In this document: positions 28,905 to 41,954 of the stretch, one piece after another | Position numbering within the stretch: the first letter of the stretch is position 1 | How the letters are laid out: every line of letters starts with the position of its first letter | Assembly: GCA_051294375.1 (NCBI GenBank) | Contig: CM119265.1 | Coordinates: 22,258,278-22,322,277, forward strand | DNA: 64,000 nucleotides | Source of the DNA: Paraspadella gotoi | Taxonomy: Eukaryota > Chaetognatha | Direction: 5' to 3' | Notes under the pieces: model-generated | Seen by the model: the letters and a program-made list of their open reading frames with translations, nothing else | Database searches by the model: none | Told to the model about the DNA's origin: nothing | Made by a program: the position numbers and the translations under genes

Positions 28905-31900
28905 ATGAATAAAGTCCAAGGTGCTTTCCAGTTGAGGAAGAAACTAAAAGCGTTAGAATTAGCCAAGCTTAATGCAGAACGTGCCCGGTTGGGACTTCCA
29001 CCTAAGCGTCCATGGTGAATAACTCAAATTTCAATTAACAGTTAAATCTTATTTAATTTAACCTTTACCGTGACATTATGTTTAAGCTGCGAAGATTTAT
29101 GTATTAACTGCTCATCATGGGCTCGGGACTTTTGTTTGGAAGCTTGCTTTCCATGCTGCTTTGCTTCTTCTAGACAAAAGTCTAAATATTGGAAACAACA
29201 ACTCGTCTATCAGGTTTTCCGACTAATTCGTATTTCATTTGATATTTGATATTATTGTTATAAACGAAAAAAAATTTTCTTCAGAAAAGTCCTTTCCGAC
29301 GGTTGTTTATTCGTGGTACTTACGAAAACGAGGTTGCACTAGTAATAAATACCTAGTAATAAAAAATACGGATCTTTAAATTTTGTAATACAGGTTTTGG
29401 GAAACGTTTTTGGATTTTTATTTGGCTTATTTCTTACAATTGTTTCTTACTTTGTCATGGTTTTTGTCAGTGGTTACAACGGAAAAATAGCAATGTCCTT
29501 TGCAATAGCAGTTGGTGAAAAACTTGGGCTTGGTGAAAACTAATATAACTAGATAGTAGATAATGATTATGATATTTCGTATAGGTAGCGTCCTGTCTTT
29601 GGGATTGGCGTTTTCCAGTCATATACGTTGCATAGTTTTTCTCATTATTCCGCAAATATTTAGCAAACAAGGTCGTTATTACGTCATGTTTTATACAATG
29701 ATCCTTATTCTTCAAGGTAAAACCAATTCGAAGCCTAAATTTTCCGTAGTATGGTATAGATAATTATAATACTATATTATAGTATAGATAATTATAATAC
29801 TATAATATTATAAAGTATTGCATTAATTAAGTTATTAATTAAGTATATAATGTAACACATTTCGTTTGCCCGTTCGCGACTGTACTGTAGTTGCGAAGTA
29901 AATTTTTCAAAGGACCCGCGGACAACGCAACGAGAAACTTAGAAATTATTAGCGAAACAATGACATGTCTCCAAGAAACAATTTACAAGGAAGCTTTGGA
30001 GGGTCTCGAGAATATGGAGAGTCCTTTGGGTAGAATTCTCTACCCAATCTACAAACTAGTTGAACACCTCAAATCCATTGTGCATCACATTAAGTCTGCT
30101 TTTAAAGCTGTTAAGGCCGTGTTTAAAGGTATTTAAGTTTTATAAGTGATTATCATTTCTGTGGAAGACAAACAAATTGCTTGATTTGATCTCATTCAAA
30201 AATTTAATTCAGGCATTTTAACGACCTTTAAGTCAATTGGAAAGTTCTTAAAAAATATTGTGTTCACGTGTGACGCTGAAATGAAGAAACCGTTTCGAAA
30301 TTGCATATCGAGTGTGAAGGCCGTAAGTTCTGATCTAATTTTCAGAAAGTGATTATATATGGTAAAAATTGTATATTGAAATAATTACAGGCGATCACCG
30401 ATTGCAAAAAGAAAGGCTTCGGCTCCGTTTGTGACGTATCTCATGTTGCTTCTGGTTTTTGTCACGTCACCCGGTTGAGCTTTCTGCTATTTTTTCAAGT
30501 TTATTTATTTATTTATTCATTCATTTTATCTAATAATCAATTCAAACAGGGTCGGAGAGTTTTTTTGTAAGATGTTAAAAACTGTAAAACAATTTTTCAA
30601 ACGCCACATTGGGGATAAACTGACCAAGGCAATTAATGCCATCAAGGTATGAAAGGAGCCAGGCTCCATCTTACTTCAGATAAAGATATTCAATTCTTTT
30701 ACCAGCATCAATTTCGAGTTGGTGTGTCATTCAACCGACACTTCAACAACACATTAGTCGCGAAAACAAGTTTTCACGAAATTTGGATCAGAATAAAAAA
30801 AGACATTGAGGAAAGGTGAGTTAATTAATGTAAAGGTCCAATATTTTTCCTTATCTTCATACTTGCGGATAGGGCTCATTGGATCACCCAGTTAGCCTCG
30901 ATTACCCAATACGCCAGCATCATTGGAATAGTTTACATCGTAATTAAGGTGAAGATTTCTAAATGTGTAATTCATCCGGTTGACGCATTACAATTGATGG
31001 TCGAAAATAAAAAAAAAGGCCTTGGTTTACCGCAAGTTGTATCTCGTAAAGGACAATTGGGACAATCACTACATCACCTCCGACTTTCGAGAGATCGACG
31101 AAAGACGCGAAGAGATGGAACTGGAAACTCTCCTTCCTCTTCACACGTGAAACGCGGGACATTACAGCGATCTGGTCCTTAACTCTAACGTTACGTCTTC
31201 TTTCAGGAAAGAATCCTTTCGCTACATAAGGTCGGCGTCACCTCGGATGACGAGACGCGAACGCCGGATCCTCGGCGAAGGACTTCTCGCCGTCGGCGCT
31301 GCCTTGACTCAAGGCCTCTACTACATGTGTCTCGATTGGGGAACCTTTTACTCTGTGCAAATGTTCAGGTTTTGCTCCTCCTCTCTCCTTTTTTTCATCG
31401 ATTACCTATTAAGAAAAGAAGAAACATTAAAAAATACAGGGATAAAGCGGTGGTGAACATGGATGACTTCGTGGACGACGACGTTGTCACCAAAGTCGCC
31501 GGTTTGTCACCACAGACACAATTATTGGTTGTCCGATCATAGCTCTCAAAACTAATTTATTAGCGTCTGTCAGGTCATGGAATAATGGCCAGCGTATTTC
31601 GGAGCATTTTACAAGCCTTTGATCCCATCAAAGAAGAGCTTAAACGCGTCGATATCGATAAGTACATAATTGATTGTCATTCTGCATCATTTTAAAGAGT
31701 TATTAATGCAAGGTGTTGATTCTATTAGGTGTTAATTCTATTGTTAACGCCATAGTTGGTTGAGTTTTTATTTTTATTTTTCTTTCTTGTAACATCCTTT
31801 CTGTTAAGGCTTACTATTTTCTATTTTGATTTTTTTAATAATTTTTTTCGTAGGTGCCTGCCAACACCCTCGCATCCAGATCTTGAAGTTTACAAAAGAA

Positions 31901-33579
31901 TCTGTATTTTGTGGATAATCTCCGTGATTCTTGCTTTCTTGTCGGCTTACGTTTTAAGAACCAAGGTCGTGGTCTCCTTTTCTTTCTCGATTTACTTTTT
32001 TAGGTTTGAAGCATTGCTTATCTTTAACTTTCAGCATTGTATAATGGCGCACTTCTACCCGGATCGCGAGAGAGAACGAGCGGTTTGGATGTACAACGCC
32101 ATCTTGCGTGATCGAGGAGGATTGACTCGCTGGTTGAGGCGGAATCTGAGGAGAAGAAAAATTTTGGGTAAAAAATATGATTTCGTAAAAAATTGTTATC
32201 AAATTAATCAAATCTTAATCTCAAAAGGTACATGGGAGGAAGAAACTATGGGCGGCGGTTACAATTTGACGTTTTGGGATCGAGTGATCGGATCTTGCCC
32301 TTGGACGCGTCACCCTCTCGAATGGTGCGGCTATAAGCGTCAAAGCTGCGTCGCTTGCGCCACGTCGGGAAAACCGGACGACCGCGAAAATTTTACTGTC
32401 TGCCCCAATGGAGCGTGTCAGGTTGCTATATTTTTTCTGTGTTTTTGTTAATATAAACTAAATCAGTTGATGTCTATTCAAATTCAAATCATGCTGGCTG
32501 CCTTTGGAATTCTGGAACGTTTTCGTTGTAAAAGTTTTGACGTCTTAAATTAAAAGGCGGTCTACTGCGTCAAATGCTTTGTCGACGTCGGAAAAGTCTG
32601 CGTCCTTTGCAGCAAACCCATTGACTACGGAGATCTCTCCGACGATTCGGAGGAGGTCGATTCGAGCGACGAAGAAGACGGAGGTTTTGAAAAGTTATAA
32701 AACTTATAAAATAATTTTTCATTAAATATGAATTTATTGTTAAGAACGAGTAGACGGAGGAGAAGAAAACAACATCAATTACAAAAATAACCGGTTCGAA
32801 TTTTATAACCTATGTACTAAAGTCTTTAAAGGTTTAAATGAACAAATTTATGATTAGGGAGATTCCGTTGAGCTCAACTTCAGACGAAAGCCAAGAAGAA
32901 GCTAAATTAAGACGCAGAGACATTGTCGAAAGTAGTAATCATTCCCGTCATCGTCATTCTCGTTTTCGTGGACAAAAAAGACGCGATGACCGTCTCCAGC
33001 GCCGAGCGTTACTCGAGAGAAGACACAATCGCGCGCACAGCTGTCGTTCGTCATCCGAAGGCGAGGATAGCGACGACGACGAAGAAAACGGTGGACACCG
33101 GCGTAGATTCCGAGTCGTTCTTCGGCGTCGCGAGCGATCCCTTTCGTTAGAATCCTGCGAATCATTGAAAATGGCGCCAGCGCCGCGGAAACGGCTCCTA
33201 TTTTCACGGAGGAAGCTAGAGATGGAAGAGTTCGAGTATCAATTCGCGCCTAAAGGTAGTTGTGATAAGACATTTAGAAAAATATAAAAATCATATATTT
33301 TTTAATTAAATAGGCTTATTGAACCAATTTTGGAGTTTCGTTTACGTTCTTAGTAGCGACTTGTTTATGTTTCATTTTCTGATCGTAACCTCAATCGAAG
33401 ACGATGACAAAGATTCCTCAAGTGACGATGAAATAAACTGGAACAAAAGAGAAGGCGAACGTCCTCGCATAGTTCTGGCGACCTTGGCGGATTTCGAAGA
33501 CTCCGAAACTATTGGAAACTATTGGGAGGAAAACTCTAATTACGAAAGCTCGATGAGCCTTTTAGAGCATTTAATTTAA
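28905..33579 (+). CDS. DCST1: DC-STAMP domain-containing protein 1, RING-type
   Basis: DCST1 is a multi-pass membrane protein of sperm and other cells, related to fly Sneaky and worm SPE-49, and acts in sperm-egg membrane fusion. Its C-terminal RING-like domain is linked to ubiquitin ligase activity. The 22-exon model joins in frame to 957 aa: 28905-29014, 29087-29213, 29285-29332, 29394-29514, 29585-29716, 29913-30128, 30213-30322, 30391-30473, 30550-30646, 30706-30815, 30873-30948, 31019-31146, 31207-31368, 31440-31501, 31574-31661, 31854-31965, 32035-32167, 32228-32421, 32557-32683, 32745-32831, 32884-33255, 33401-33579. It has a Cys-rich N-terminal segment (CCEDLCINC), the IPQIFSKQGR motif after the second membrane helix, a large extracellular domain, and then the eight-Cys finger around residues 680-735 (CVAC, CPNGAC, CVKC, CVLC). 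About 210 extra residues follow the RING; they are acidic, then Arg/His/Ser-rich. The last exon could instead start at about 33316, which is also in frame. Confidence 0.9.
29757..29815. repeat. AT-rich palindromic tandem repeat in a DCST1 intron
   Basis: Two copies of a unit of about 20 bp (tagataattataatactata) separated by a few bases, each partly self-complementary. Confidence 0.7.
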
Positions 33580-34119
33580 AAGTTTTGTAATGGCTTCAGC
33601 CCTTCGCGTTCGTTATACATCTTCGTATTCTAAGACATTTGATTTTAAAAACTTATGGTTGGTTAATAATTGTTATACTTTTATTTCTCATAAATAAATA
33701 ATACCGATTAAGTACAAACGTTAGTCTTTTTTTTCTTAAAAAAAATTATATCGTGACATCTTGGGACGTAACCTAGAGATGACTAACAAAAGGCATGTTG
33801 TCATGGAAACCTATAAATGTATCGTACTTTCTGAAAAAAAAACTTTCTCGCGAACATATTAAATTATTGTCTTTCATTTTCTTTTTCTTTCTCTTTCCAG
33901 AAAAAAAAATGCTAAAAGTGAAATTGAAATTTACAAAAATCTATTAAATAAATAATCTACCTTCTCTTTTCCTTTACAGAAAAAAAATCTGAATAACTCG
34001 TAAAGTATTAAGGAAAAAAATTATAAATATAATGTACCATAAAAAAAAATGCCAAATTTGCCACAAAAATTTCTTCATTCTCAATCTGTTTAAATTTTGA
34101 ACGGAAGCTTACCTCCGAC
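33580..34119. terminator. DCST1-LRRC51 intergenic region with DCST1 poly(A) signal
   Basis: AT-rich spacer. AATAAA at 33693-33698 lies about 115 bp after the DCST1 stop. The rest, up to the LRRC51 ATG, has A-rich runs and no gene. Confidence 0.5.
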
Positions 34120-34991
34120 ATGATACCCGCAACCCGTGGAAAAACCAAAGAGGTTAAAGCGTTGATCGATGCGCAAAATGACGTCGAGCCGCCCTTAGAC
34201 TACTCTTTCAAATACCTCGTCAATTTTAACGAGGTTCTAGACGAGGAGCCTCGTAACGTCGAAGTCTCGGCCAGTCTCGACGCCGCCTGGAAGCGACGAA
34301 AATCCGTCATTACGGCGCTGCAAACCTCTCGAGACGCTGCCAAACTCGCCGTGGCCCAAACCGGGAAACCTAAGTCGGCGCTCAATCGCGACAAAGAAGA
34401 CGGCGACGACGAGGACTCGGCCACTTTTCGGCCCCTTTTGCCGGCGACGGCGGTCAGAGTCAACAATAACCAGATCGAGGAGTTAACTGGTATCTGCAAG
34501 GCGATGACAGCGTTGCTCGTCGAGCCTAGTGCTCTGGGTTGGCTGGACGTTTCCTTCAACGCCTTGACTGGCATCGATTCGGAGATATTGCAATTTCCGA
34601 ATCTCAAGGTAAGTTTAAAAACCACCCATCTATCGACAATAGGTCCTCTTGCTGTCATCCGCGTTTTTCCGCGCAGGTGCTTTATCTTCACGGCAACTTG
34701 ATCGCCGACATGATGGAGGTTGACAAACTGTCGAATCTTCCCAACTTGCTAAGCCTCACGCTGCATGGAAACCCCATCGAAGAATTGAACACTTGCTACC
34801 AACTCTACATTATTTCTCAGATTCCACAGATAAGGAATTTGGACTTTTGTTCCGTCACCAACGGCAACAGAAAAACGGCCGAGACTTGGGTGGCCATGCG
34901 CGGTCGGGAACCTTTTCGGACCCTACAAAAGCTGCAGGAGCAACGCAGACTGAGAACGCAGCAATCCTTGTCAGCCAAGACTAAGGATTAA
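34120..34991 (+). CDS. LRRC51: Leucine-rich repeat-containing protein 51
   Basis: LRRC51 is a small LRR protein conserved in ciliated animals; in mammals its locus also gives rise to LRTOMT. Two exons (34120-34608 and 34677-34991) encode 267 aa. The N-terminal PPLDYSFKYL block and the LRRs WLDVSFNALTGID, VLYLHGNLIADM and LLSLTLHGNPIEE match the family closely. The C-terminal cap around residues 225-250 follows (DFCSVTNGNRKTAETW). It is longer than the human protein (about 190 aa) because of an N-terminal extension and a Lys/Asp-rich insert near residues 60-115. It lies head-to-tail between DCST1 and CCDC39. The start is the first ATG of the frame. Confidence 0.9.
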
Positions 34992-35339
34992 ACGCTTCAT
35001 TAAGTGCGGATATCCGTTACTAGCAACTACATATATTATTACTATTTTTATTCAATAAATATTTTATCTATTCACCTACAACACTAAGAAAATACCTTGT
35101 CCTTTGGGGACGCGAAGTCCTGTGTTGTTCGTTACATGTTGTTAATCACGCCATCTGGCTACGGAGAATAGTTATAAAGATATCAACGAAAAAAACTCAC
35201 CTATGATAATACTAGCGCTATCAAAGCTTGTAACCTATCAAGTTTGTTTTGTTTTGTTTAGCACGAAAGTAAAAAAATCGTTTGTCGCTTGTGATTGAAA
35301 TTTTATATACAAGACAGATCGATTATACGAACAAAGACC
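34992..35339. terminator. LRRC51-CCDC39 spacer with LRRC51 poly(A) signal
   Basis: AATAAA at 35054-35059 is about 65 bp after the LRRC51 stop. The remaining 280 bp would hold the CCDC39 promoter and leader; no specific element was recognised. Confidence 0.5.
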
Positions 35340-38300
35340 ATGTCGGCGGTGATGAGTTCGAATATCGCCGCTGTGCTGACGGACATTCAGTGGGACGAAG
35401 GTTTCTCAATCCCTGTCGCCAACGCGGAAAACAAAACCCTCGAAAATGAGATACAGCAAAAGCAGCGAGAGGTGTGTCCCGTTAATGCTCGATTTAACTG
35501 CGTCTACCTCACCGTTTTCTCTTTTTTTAAGGTGATGACCTCTCGAAATTTAGTGGAAGAGATCACAGACCGAGTTAACGCCATTATGGATCACACGAAA
35601 AACGTTCGCCAGGAGCTTCAATTAACTCAGGTTTCGATTTTGTTAGTTTCATAATTTATTATAGGTTTGTATTATGTACAATGTATTATACTCCGAAGTC
35701 TGAACAGCAACAAAAAGTAGTAAAACATAATTGTTATCATTCCTTCAGAGTCTCTTACGGTCCCGACGTAACGAGGTCGAGACGGAAAAGCACATGAGTC
35801 AACTCTCCCAACGCGAGATCGGACGTCTGCAACAGGAAATCAAGCGCCTAGACACTCTCATCGAGGAACTGAAGGAGAGAAAAAATCTTCACGAAAACAA
35901 CATCTTCAAAAACACGCAGCAGCTGGAAAAATTAAAAGCGCAGATGAACTGGGATCAGCAGGTAGGTTGGGTTAAAGTCGAAATGAGATGAAGAAGAAAA
36001 AATATGTACGGGAAAACCACAGAGAATAGAATGCGAGAATAAAAATAATTTTGAACACGTCCATATAATTGAAAAGTAAAATTAAATTTCAAGGTCAGAA
36101 GCCCGAGCTAAAGGATTGAGTCGCCCGTATAGACTACAGACTACAGAGGTCTATTTATCAATAAATGAATAATATAGTTACTTTGTTAGTTCTTTTGAGA
36201 ACGCTTCACGGCCCAGGGTACCTTGATATTTTATTTTATTTTATTCGCAGTTTCGCTTTTTTTTTCTTTTTTGCTTTATTGACAATCTTCATACAAATCC
36301 CCAGCACGACGCTGAATATGGCGCCGAATGTAACTGCACCGAACATTCCACCGGTGTTTTCTATCTGCAACGCAGACGATGTCAAACTCGTTTTCTGGGG
36401 GCATCTGTATCGACCCTGCAAATTTCCTATTTTTCCTCGGCTTGTGTAGTCGCGAATTTTGTCAGAGATATTTTTCAGCATCGGGTGACCCTTTCTCATC
36501 GCCCAACCGAAGAGATCCATGGAGATGGGTTCAAAGATCTTGATGTCCATATCGCAATGCTTGACTCGAAAACGCTTCAGGGGTTCGTCGTCGGAAACGA
36601 TCGCCGCATCTTCTTGTAGTAACTGTTTAAACTCGCTCGTCGAATTCCAAAACCAGTTGTTATCTTCCATCCTCCGCGAGGCGGCGATCAGAACTGGTTG
36701 CTTGTTATTCTTGAAAAATTCGCGAGTGGCTCCGGCTTTGTACGAGTAAATGGGAATGTCGACTCGCTTAAGAACGTCCTCGGAGGTTTCTAACTCATCG
36801 TTTGTCCCCGAGGCCGAGAGAAAAGCGGCCAAATTGGCGGTGTAGCTGTAAAGGAAGAGAGAATCCGTTTATTAACTCAACCATAAGTGTCGCCCTCTAC
36901 CAGAAATAAAAGTTACCTCGAGATGATAATGAGGCAAAACGCCCCCCAAACCGCGGAGAGAGTCTTTCCCGCGAAGCTCTTCGGAAAACAGGGTTCGCCC
37001 GCCTGCATGGCGATACACCACATATACCACGCGCTTTGAGAAATATTAAATTTTTGAGATTCCAAGAAACAGAGCATAGCGTGAACCAAGGTGCACAAAG
37101 CCAAGCAAATCAGCGTCGCCAACCACAGGTCGGGAGAAAATGGTTGTAGAAACTGAAAGAAGCTCGGTGGAGCCGGTTTCAAGATGTAGGCCAACGTCTT
37201 ACCGCCTCCGAAAAAAGGGGCCGTGAAGCTGACCACTTTCGATCGTTCTGCTGTGATGGTGATGGTCTAGAATAGGATAAAATAGGAAATATTCTTGTGA
37301 AGAATAATATGAGCTCTATAAAAGCTTTTTGCAACCTGCACCGCGAGATCGGCTTCTCCCCGCTGCACAACGCCTATCATCCCGTCAAAGGATCCGTTCC
37401 CTGTATCCACCCCGAACTTTCCGTCTTCGGCTTCGCTGACGATATAGTCAAAGTTTAGATCACGCTGAAGATCTTCCAAGATGTCGAAGCAAATTCCCTG
37501 CCATTCTCCGTCCTCTAAGATGGCGTAAGGCGGGTAATCTGACGTGATTACTTTCAAAAAGCTGCGATTCATGGTCGCTTTGAAACGTCTATTTTTCTTT
37601 AACGAGAAAATAATTTTATTCCACCGCAAAGGAGCTTTTAAATTGACGATCGATACTTGCGAACCAGAGAGCCACCGAGAAAGCACACACTCTTCTCGAA
37701 ATTAAGCTAACGCAAACAAACTATCGTTGTTTGTTTGTGAGTTTTAGGCAATAGGCCATTTTGGGGTAGGTGGGGGAAGGATAAGAGGAGGGAGGGAAAG
37801 AGAGAGATTGTATGATAGCTTTTGGTACATCTCCACTTTATTATTTTGTTGATTCTGCAGGCGTTGGAGGCGTGGCTGGAAGAGTCGGCCCGAAGGGATG
37901 AAGATGCGATGACGCTTCAAAAGTACACGCGTCAGGATGAGGCCAAGATCAAAGAATTGTCGTTGAGGTTAGTTAGAAATTCGTAATTACTAATTGATAA
38001 GTTATGCGACCTATTATTATTATTTCAATAAATACAGAATGGAACAATTGACTGAGGAATCGGCCAAGCGGCGAAAACTATTGGACATTGAAACCACGAA
38101 CACTTTGACGGCGCAGATCGAACTAGACAAGACGGCTGAGGAGTTCAGAAAGGCGCACAAGGTGGGGAATAAGAAAAAGTGGGTATATTTTGTATAGGAC
38201 GGGGGGAATCTTTATGTTTATCCTTTCTTCCAGGATCGTCAGCATCTGTTAGAATTGTGGGAAGCGGCGATTGCCAACATGCAACGACGCGACCGTGAAA

Positions 38301-41300
38301 TGGACATGATGGCGGAGCAGTTGGCCGAAGTTAAGAAGAAGGTTCATCGATGTCAGGAGATTCTCAGAGAAAAGGAGAATTTCTTGGAGAACGAGAAGAA
38401 CAACAACGTCGAGCAAGAAAAGAGGCTGCAGATTGCCGAGAGACAGGTTTGTTGTTCTTTTAATTTTGATAAGTGTTAAGTTATAATTCAGATTTGGAAA
38501 GGAGAATGATTCCATCTTCCATCGCTGCTTCCAGGTTGCGAAGATTCGCAACGATTACTCGACGGCGGAGACGCAACGATTTCAATTCGCCGAAGAGTTG
38601 GAGACTCTAAAAAACTGCGTGGAAAGGTGCAACACGGACTTGGAGAAGGCGAGAAGCAACATCAGGTGAGTTTGTTACGTAACTTACGTTACGAACTATC
38701 GATCGATTTTAATAATTTGTGGCGAGAAACCTTTTATACGTATGTATATATTCTCTCTTTTTCCTTTTCAGTCACATGAAAAAAGAAATACAGGAAAAAA
38801 ACAAAAAGTTGGAGGATGTCAGAAGGATCGACGAAAAACTTATGGAAAGACTAAGAATGGTAAATGATTATGGAAAGAAAAAAAGAAAAATAACATCAAA
38901 AACAACAATGATAAAAGAAAAAACGGGAAAAAAAGAGAAAGTTTGCAAGAAATCAAATGAAGAAAAAAAAACAGAAAGAAAAAAGAAAAAAAAAAGAAAA
39001 AAAGAAAAAAAGAAAAAAAGGGGAAAAAAAAGAAAAAAAGAGAAAAGAGAAAAAGAGAAAAAGAGAAAAAAGAAAAAAAAAAAGAAAAAAAGAAAAAAAG
39101 AAAAAAAGAAAAAAGAAAAAAAGAAAAAAAAGAAAAAAGAGAAAAAAGGAAAAAAGGAAAAAGAAAAAAGAAAGAAAAAAAGAAGAGAAAAAAAGGCCCG
39201 TAAACAAATTGAATCGGCCACTGTGAAACTAAATCGCCCTCCGTTTTGCTTGGTAAAACTGGTTACTGCTGGTCAGAAGCTCTGAGCGCCAGCTGTCGAG
39301 AGATGCCTCACACCTCGGACATCACACATGTCTCCCCGTTGCCAAACTACCTTATTTTTGGCCCAGGTCCAAGAAGGAACGATGACTGCTGAGGAGCGGG
39401 TGGCGGCTGTGGAGAGAGCGTATGCGGAGGAGCATGCAGCTCAGGAAGCTATCCTTGTCGAACTAAGGCGCCTTCGCGAAAACGCCTTCAAACAAACGCA
39501 AGAGTTAAACGATCTCAGGGGTATTAACTAGATTGCAGTTATGATCGTTTATCAGTTCCTGACTGTGTTCGTTCTCACAGGGGAAGAAAGAGGGAAAACT
39601 GCCGAAATTACGGGCACCACTGCCGCCATTCGCAACATGAAGTCGAAAATCGGAAAACTCGACAAAGAGACGCTCAAGCAGCAGGAAATCATGTACAACC
39701 AGGTAAGCTAATTTCTCAACGTGCCTCGTCTGTTTTTTATCCTTTTCATTCATTTCGCGCGTTTGATCTGGGTTGCAGGATTTTCAAATTGCGCAACTGG
39801 AGAGACGCATCGCCAAGATGGAGGGTCAAACGACTTCCGACGAAAAGGACGAACTGGAGAAGAAAATCAAAGAGTTAACAAAAATTTTGGAGGAACGCCA
39901 GCAGACTTTCAACATGGTCGATGCGCAGGTTGAGATACTTCATATTTTCAATTCTTTTTTCGCTTTTTAAATTGTGAGCTTTTCTTCAGGTGAAAAGGCT
40001 CGCAGATGACATCTCTAGGGTGACTAGAGACTACCACATCACCTCCAAAGTTAAAGAAGATTACACGTCAAAAATCGAAGAGCTCAATCTCTACAATGAT
40101 AGGTGATTGGCACATTCTGAGTCATTTAATTTGAACAATTCCATTTTCTCCAAATGATCGATCCACTAATCTCTTCAACCAGCTCCCAACGAGTTCTCAA
40201 CAAACTCAACGAAAAGAAAGAAAATCTTCTCGTCGATCAGAATCTTCTCAAACTTGAGATCAAGCGTCTGCGAAACTTTCTCCGCGACAAGAGCGACTCC
40301 GTGACGAACCTCGAAAAGCGAAAGATGCAGCTTGACACGGCGATGCAGGAGCGAAGGCTGGAAATCAGTAATCACATGGATATGATCACGGCTCAGGTAG
40401 TGTTTGATCCATTCTCCCAGAAAAAATTGTAATGTTCGGTGGATGTTTACTTAAGAAGGCGTCTCGCGACCCGATTTATTTTAGTTGCGTTCCGCGGACG
40501 AGGAACGCAGCACCGTTAACGCCGAACTCCACGACCGCCTGAGCAAAATAGAAAAGCTGAAGAAACGATACGAGATACTCATGGTCTCCATGAAGCCGCC
40601 AGAAGGAGAGGAGGAGCAGACGCAGGTGGGCAAAACGTTTTGGATTCGAAAAATTACTATTCTCGATGTGACTTGACACCATCTTTTTTTTTTCTTCTTT
40701 CAAGGCGTACTTCGTGATCAAAGCGGCTCAAGAGAAGGAGGCGCTGCAACGGGAGGGAGACGAGCTCGACGCGAAGATTAGGAAAGCGGAGAAGGAAATT
40801 CGCGCTTTGGAGAACACCCTGCGTCTCCTCAATGCGAGGAATGAGACGTACAGGTTAGGAATTGAGAGAATTAGATTTCAACCGAGAAGTCAAGCGGTTA
40901 ATTGATCATTGATCATTTACTTAGGCAAAGCTTCCGCAAAGTGACTTCGGACAGCGAAGAGGCCGAGCAAAGACATCAGCTGGATGAGCAGCTCCGCGCC
41001 GTTATGGACAAATACAAGTACAAGAGGCGTCAGATTAAGGAATTGCAAGAGGATGTGAGAACGATGAGCGGCACTCTCGACCAACTGCAAAGGGAAGAGG
41101 ACACCGAAGTGCTCAAAGTGCGTTTGAGAATATTAATTTCTTTCAAGAGCTTTTATCAGATATTTATTTGTTAATACGCTTTTTTAGGTGGAAGAATACA
41201 AAACGCGAAATCAACAAATTGGTAGGGAATTAGAAGAACAGCAAGTTAAGTTGACGCGCGTTAAGAAGCTCAACGAAAAATCCGCGGCTGAGGTGACCTC

Positions 41301-41954
41301 TTAAATGTTTTTAAAAATATTTAAGAACCGACCATAATAAAATTCGGATTTTTTTTCGTAGTTGAGAGAACGCAACAAAGTCACTACTGAGACCAAAGAG
41401 GAAAAAGATTTCGAGGTAAACCTAGGAGAAAAAAATGATTAAACATCTGATATGGCGCGCGTCATAAGTTCATTAATAGTCATGACGTTTGGTGGCGCTT
41501 CATTATTAGGTCCGGGATCTGCGCGAATTTAATAGGTCGATGATCCGAGACGTTTTGGACGTGACCTCGGATTTTCCGGAAGTACATCAGTCGCTCTTGA
41601 ACTATCTTACCCAGGTTTTAAAATTGGGACCTAACTATTTAGTATCCGTATATAATGAACAAGAATAACGATATTCATTCACCTCAATTCTGTGTCCAGG
41701 CCAACATCCCAGTGCCGACGGGCCGCTCCTCACTCGGTGCTTCTCGCTCAGGGTCGACGCTTGGAGGTCGATCTGCGACGAGCCTTTCCTCCGCCCGTTC
41801 CACCAAATCCGGTTCTTCCTCCTCTGCTGCCGTCACTCCGGCTCCAGTAGAAATTGGAGCCGACTTCGCGCCTCTTCCCCCGGAGAGCGCTAGGAGCGGC
41901 CGGGGAAGCGACAGAGCCACCAGCGCCAGGAGCATCGGCGGCGGGAGACGCTAA
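35340..41954 (+). CDS. CCDC39: Coiled-coil domain-containing protein 39 (axonemal 96-nm ruler)
   Basis: CCDC39 forms, with CCDC40, the molecular ruler that sets the 96-nm repeat and docks inner dynein arms and the dynein regulatory complex. Loss causes primary ciliary dyskinesia in mammals. The 20-exon model joins in frame to 953 aa, near the human length (941): 35340-35471, 35532-35630, 35749-35961, 37861-37967, 38038-38161, 38234-38446, 38535-38665, 38772-38859, 39367-39520, 39581-39702, 39779-39928, 39990-40102, 40183-40396, 40485-40625, 40705-40853, 40925-41117, 41188-41292, 41362-41415, 41510-41614, 41700-41954. The N-terminus has the family signature ([15 protein letters not shown]). 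Nearly the whole chain is heptad coiled coil, with [19 protein letters not shown] and [13 protein letters not shown] conserved. The last 70 residues are Ser/Arg/Ala-rich. An in-frame ATG lies 45 bp upstream, but 35340 fits the family start. Confidence 0.96.
36236..37572 (-). CDS. Ionotropic glutamate receptor-like channel, short form
   Basis: A ligand-gated cation channel subunit lies entirely inside CCDC39 intron 3, on the opposite strand. Three exons (37336-37572, 36917-37266, 36236-36845) join to 398 aa. In order they give an S1 lobe ([14 protein letters not shown], then [15 protein letters not shown] with the Arg that binds the ligand carboxylate in this family), membrane helix M1, a pore loop ([11 protein letters not shown]), M3 with the invariant SYTANLAAF gate motif, an S2 lobe, and a last helix M4 ([19 protein letters not shown]) with a Lys-rich tail. 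The large N-terminal domain of vertebrate receptors is absent, and the chosen Met has no signal peptide. The frame stays open upstream to about 37700, so a 5' exon may be missed or the gene may be 5'-truncated. The ligand cannot be told from sequence. Confidence 0.85.
38876..39195 (+). repeat. Polypurine (GAAAAA)-rich tract in CCDC39 intron
   Basis: About 320 bp with almost only A and G on the + strand, as irregular GAAA to GAAAAAA units, lies between exons 8 and 9. The long Lys-rich and Phe-rich frames it produces are an effect of composition, not genes. Confidence 0.9.

Noticed and set aside
31147-31188. Very short intron with acceptor at acattacag in DCST1
   Set aside because: The intron would be too short to splice; the acceptor ctttcag at 31206 gives a 60-nt intron and continues the family sequence.
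38868-39226. Long Lys-rich and Phe-rich frames on both strands
   Set aside because: They come from the polypurine GAAAAA tract in a CCDC39 intron and have no sequence complexity.
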